Of a stretch of DNA of 64,000 nucleotides, positions 61,127 to 64,000 are shown piece after piece; the stretch's first letter is position 1, and each line of letters begins with the position of its first letter. The notes below the pieces were generated by a model. The model was not told the DNA's origin. It saw only the letters and a program-made list of their open reading frames with translations, and did no database searches. The position numbers and the translations under genes were made by a program. Source of the DNA: a virus; IMG/VR virus record IMGVR_UViG_3300028733_000003, positions 1-64,000 of that record; one strand, written 5' to 3'.

Positions 61127-62923
61127 CTAATATGTTCAGGTAGTTCGTTAAGCTACCCCCGCACCTTTACGTGCAGCTATATGTTTCCATATACGTACAG
61201 ATCATATCACCATCTCTAATGACACTTTCGTCAAGAAGATGCTTCCCATTTCGAACCCCACTAGGGGTCCTACACCGTAGCAAGCGGTTGATCGTTGAAC
61301 GTTCTTCCTATCTTGTCTCACGACAATACTTAGAAGCTTCGCTGCTGATTTTCCCTATTCCATTGTTTTCAAGCATTCACGTTTATCTTTTCAGATTACG
61401 CAGTAGCCAATGGACCTAACGGGACGTCCCAGCAATTAAGGAAGAAACATTTAGCCATCGCTGACTAAACGCGCTTTGTTTATAGTGTCAACACTTCCTC
61501 AAACACCCAGTCACCCAATTGCAAGTGGTTTTCCATCTTGTTTCTGACCACGAAATTGGATGCTTTGAATGTGGCACATACATCTTTCATAGTGGGAAAA
61601 TCTATTTCCTCACCAGTTACCACATTCTTAGCCCTGATATGTTTCGGGGCATTAGGGTGTCTCTTATAACTCGTTTCCCATGGTTCGTTTGTTTTGTATC
61701 TGAAAACATAACCCTTACACTCATACTTCTCAGGATTATTGACAGCTTTATGAATGGTGCTAAATCCCAGGTTTAGTTTCCTAGAAAGCTCCCGTACTGA
61801 ATTTGCTTCGGTTACTATCCCTGATGCTGTATTGAGGGCTTGTACTTCTCCTCCAGCAAAGTTATCGACAACGTCGATCCTCATATCGGGATATTTCACT
61901 TTAGCAACTTCCACTATCTTGTTCACATTGTAACTAATGTTCCAGATCCGCAAACGCTTCATCAGCTCTGGAATTGTGTACAAAATTTCTATGGAATTAT
62001 CAGGGTGAGTCAGAGTGATGGTATACTTGCTCTTCCTTATCAAGGCATCCTCATCAGACATCCATGGTGAATTGTCTTCGAGTTCTTTAATTTCATACCG
62101 GTCTCTAACTACCGTAGTTCGCTTTCTATTTGCTTTATCCTTGAACCTAGTGTTCTCATGCAACCCAATTGCTAGACAAACATGCTTAAAAGAGTCATAG
62201 GTCGTAACAACAGATGTTTTTATATCCCGGACTTTGTACTTCTTACCACCGTGATGCAAACCTGTTCGATATGCGTGTTGGATATTTTCTTTAAAGGAAC
62301 ACCATTCTAAGTTACTAGCATGGCAGTTATACTTATCGCCATCCATGTGATTTACCATGGGGTGAGCGAAATAGTCCCTATTATCTTTCCACGCCATCGC
62401 AACCATGCGGTGGATAAAAATCTTTTTGAAAAAACCTCTGTCGGGATCATATATCGAAATAGCCGGATAATCATTGACTAGGACGATATTGGTCATCTCA
62501 GCACCACTCTCAACTTCAAGAACTTTGCCATCGATACTAACGGCATAATCCGTGTAATTGGGAACTACTCTGTACTCACCTTTAACCACTACCGGCTCAG
62601 CAAAAACCATCACTTTGCCACTATTGGATTTTGTGAAAACAGGGTTGCAATCTACAAAACTAATAGCCTTGTAGTCTTGCGGTAGCCTCACCTCAAAGTG
62701 AGTTATGAGAGATAACCAAAACAAATCTACTGTTTCAACTTGACCGTACAAGTTTATCGTTATTTGGTTGTTAGCTATCGGTAAATCACAAACGGAACCA
62801 TTTAGTTTACGAATCTCAGAATTCAGAGAAAGGATATAGTCATGATTACCAGGGATTTTTTTAAACATGCTACGATCTCAAGGATATTATCATACTATAT
62901 CTGATCACTATGGAAACTTAGGC
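61127..62923 (-). ncRNA. Group I intron with HNH homing endonuclease
   Basis: Intron of about 1797 bases inside the beta-prime gene. The core lies near its 3' end: P4-like AATTGCTGGGACGTCCCGTTAGG (complement of 61415-61438), R-like CAACGATCAACCG (61297-61285), and P7 strands GATCA (61293-61289) pairing TGATC (61204-61200). P7 bases covary with those of the polymerase intron. Exon 1 end (TGGAAACT) and the intron start (AGTTTCCA) form a perfect 8-bp hairpin. The exact 5' splice site is inferred and does not show the canonical U-G pair. Confidence 0.85.
61480..62868 (-). CDS. HNH homing endonuclease of the group I intron
   Basis: 462 aa in the 5' part of the intron. NUMOD-type motif YAVSIDGKVLEV near 109, then the HNH core: FIHRMVAMAW (H153), MVNHMDGDK (N173, H174) and ASNLEWCSFKENIQHAYRTG (N186). 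The C-terminal half has repeated short modules (VRDIKTSVVTTYDS, SGIVTEANSVRELSRK, AKNVVTGEEIDFPTMKDV) that help recognise DNA. It cuts intron-less alleles so the intron is copied in by repair. Unlike the neighbours it is rich in AT-type codons and lacks a clear Shine-Dalgarno site, a sign of transfer. Confidence 0.9.
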   Translation of the reverse strand: MFKKIPGNHDYILSLNSEIRKLNGSVCDLPIANNQITINLYGQVETVDLFWLSLITHFEVRLPQDYKAISFVDCNPVFTKSNSGKVMVFAEPVVVKGEYRVVPNYTDYAVSIDGKVLEVESGAEMTNIVLVNDYPAISIYDPDRGFFKKIFIHRMVAMAWKDNRDYFAHPMVNHMDGDKYNCHASNLEWCSFKENIQHAYRTGLHHGGKKYKVRDIKTSVVTTYDSFKHVCLAIGLHENTRFKDKANRKRTTVVRDRYEIKELEDNSPWMSDEDALIRKSKYTITLTHPDNSIEILYTIPELMKRLRIWNISYNVNKIVEVAKVKYPDMRIDVVDNFAGGEVQALNTASGIVTEANSVRELSRKLNLGFSTIHKAVNNPEKYECKGYVFRYKTNEPWETSYKRHPNAPKHIRAKNVVTGEEIDFPTMKDVCATFKASNFVVRNKMENHLQLGDWVFEEVLTL

Positions 62924-64000
62924 AGTTTCCACAAAACGGCTGTGATCCCCCATGTTGTATTGCTGCATGGGAAGAGTAAGGAATGGCTTGTTGAAGTTCC
63001 ACCCACTCAAGTCAACCAGATAGTGACCATACTCATTCGTCGTAAAACGTGCAGTCTTGATGTACTCGAGAGCATCAAATGACAAAGATGCAGTGCGGTT
63101 CTCGAACTTAACCGTAATCTCCTCACTGGTCTCGATCTTTCCATTGACGGTGTGCACACCGATCGAATTGATGGCGCTCACGCGATAGATGTCAAGATCT
63201 CTGACATTGTCAATCTCGAATATGTCCGGAAGATTAGCCACTTCTTCCTTATCGAACGCGATGTGTGTTTTTCCTTTCTGTTTGATCAGGATATATGAGA
63301 GCCCATCCTTGGATGCGTCGATGAATCGCTTATGACGTGGTTCAATCTCCAGCTTCTTGATGACGGTACTGCCATCGAGGTGCTTGGTGGAAAGCACATT
63401 CTGCGATGCTTTCGCACACATTGAGATCGTGCATTGGTTGCCCAGGTTGTTGGTCTCATAGATACCCATGGCCAATTCACCGAAACATACCTCACACACA
63501 CCGTCGGGATCATCGTGTTGGCACCCCATCGTGCTGCGGAACTTCAGGGTCTTACCGACGAGATGCGTGTCCTGAACTCGAACCACAGCCAACATCCCGG
63601 ATTCTTCATCGATCACGTACCACTTGCCGATCAGGTGCTTGAAGTTACCTTGGGTAACACCCCACTCCATATAGTGCCGACTACCACAATCGCATTTATG
63701 AACACGCTTGAGGGTCATCGTCATCAGCTGCAGACGCCTGGAGAAGTACTCGGCAGTTTGCAGGTTGCGCTTGCTGAACTCCAGACTCTTCGATGCAGAC
63801 CGAGACTCAATGAATGAGTCATGGAACAACTTGAAGCCCATCGCATATCCGCGCATGATGGGGTACTGAAAACGCCACGAGTTCGTATCGGTCAGATATC
63901 CGCGCACCGATATGCACTGGAGCATTTGCGGCTCCTTGACGGTCTTGTATCGGGCAGCACGAGCCAGTGCATTGTTCCTCAGATCCGGATCAGTTCTGAT
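62924..64000 (-). CDS. RNA polymerase beta-prime-like subunit, exon 1 (partial, right edge)
   Basis: The frame is open to the right edge, so the true start is outside. Readable parts: SRSASKSLEFSKRNLQTAEY and FSRRL (like the [23 protein letters not shown] region), KCDCGSRHYMEWG, FRSTMGCQHDD, GVCEVCFG and QNVLSTKHLDGS, where the last matches the conserved trigger-loop-side region of beta-prime. Four cysteines have the zinc-site layout. It is a different chain from the 36927-38213 copy, hence two phage RNA polymerases are likely. Confidence 0.85.

Overview
The window is part of a large tailed-phage (jumbo myovirus) genome related to the phiKZ group. Three things in the sequence support this. 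First, two different genes encode the C-terminal half of a bacterial-type RNA polymerase beta-prime subunit (36.9-38.2 kb, and 60.7 kb to the right edge). Second, long, large, poorly conserved virion genes lie beside acidic and alanine-rich internal head proteins with candidate prohead-protease sites. Third, the phage brings its own nucleotide and replication genes: thymidylate synthase, dTMP kinase, family B DNA polymerase and an SF2 helicase. I found no tRNA, rRNA, CRISPR array, insertion sequence or integrase. The host cannot be named; the Shine-Dalgarno sites and gene content fit a Gram-negative bacterium.

Layout. 0-4 kb: a minus-strand set with a BCS1-like AAA+ ATPase, thymidylate synthase and dTMP kinase. 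4.7-19.8 kb: minus-strand virion genes, comprising tail-fibre genes with a tandem duplication, two large structural proteins, an HDOD protein and two internal head proteins. 19.9-24 kb: two plus-strand virion genes, tail-tube-like and baseplate-like. 24-27.3 kb: a third internal-head-like protein, a small protein and a membrane-anchored HEXXH peptidase. 27.3-29.4 kb: a plus-strand family B DNA polymerase N-terminal half, interrupted at motif A by an ORF-less group I intron and ending without motifs B and C. 29.5-34 kb: nine short minus-strand genes of unknown function. 34.0-34.7 kb: a non-coding stretch rich in potential RNA helices. 34.7-39.1 kb: DHH phosphoesterase, an acidic protein, a HAD phosphatase, the first beta-prime piece and an unknown protein. 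39.2-42.3 kb: plus-strand genes including one with a probable -1 frameshift at a run of eight T, and a macro-domain protein. 42.4-59 kb: many small minus-strand accessory genes, among them several tandem winged-helix proteins. 59.1-64 kb: helicase and the second beta-prime piece, split by a group I intron carrying an HNH homing endonuclease.

How it works together. Genes are packed head to tail with strong Shine-Dalgarno sites, 4-8 bp overlaps, and long perfect inverted repeats after many operons; between convergent genes these repeats could stop transcription from both sides. The left cluster supplies dTTP, the middle builds head, tail and fibres, and the polymerase and helicase replicate the genome. 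The two beta-prime pieces suggest two phage RNA polymerases, as in phiKZ. The right-hand accessory region looks like early host-takeover and anti-defence material, most of it without recognisable function.
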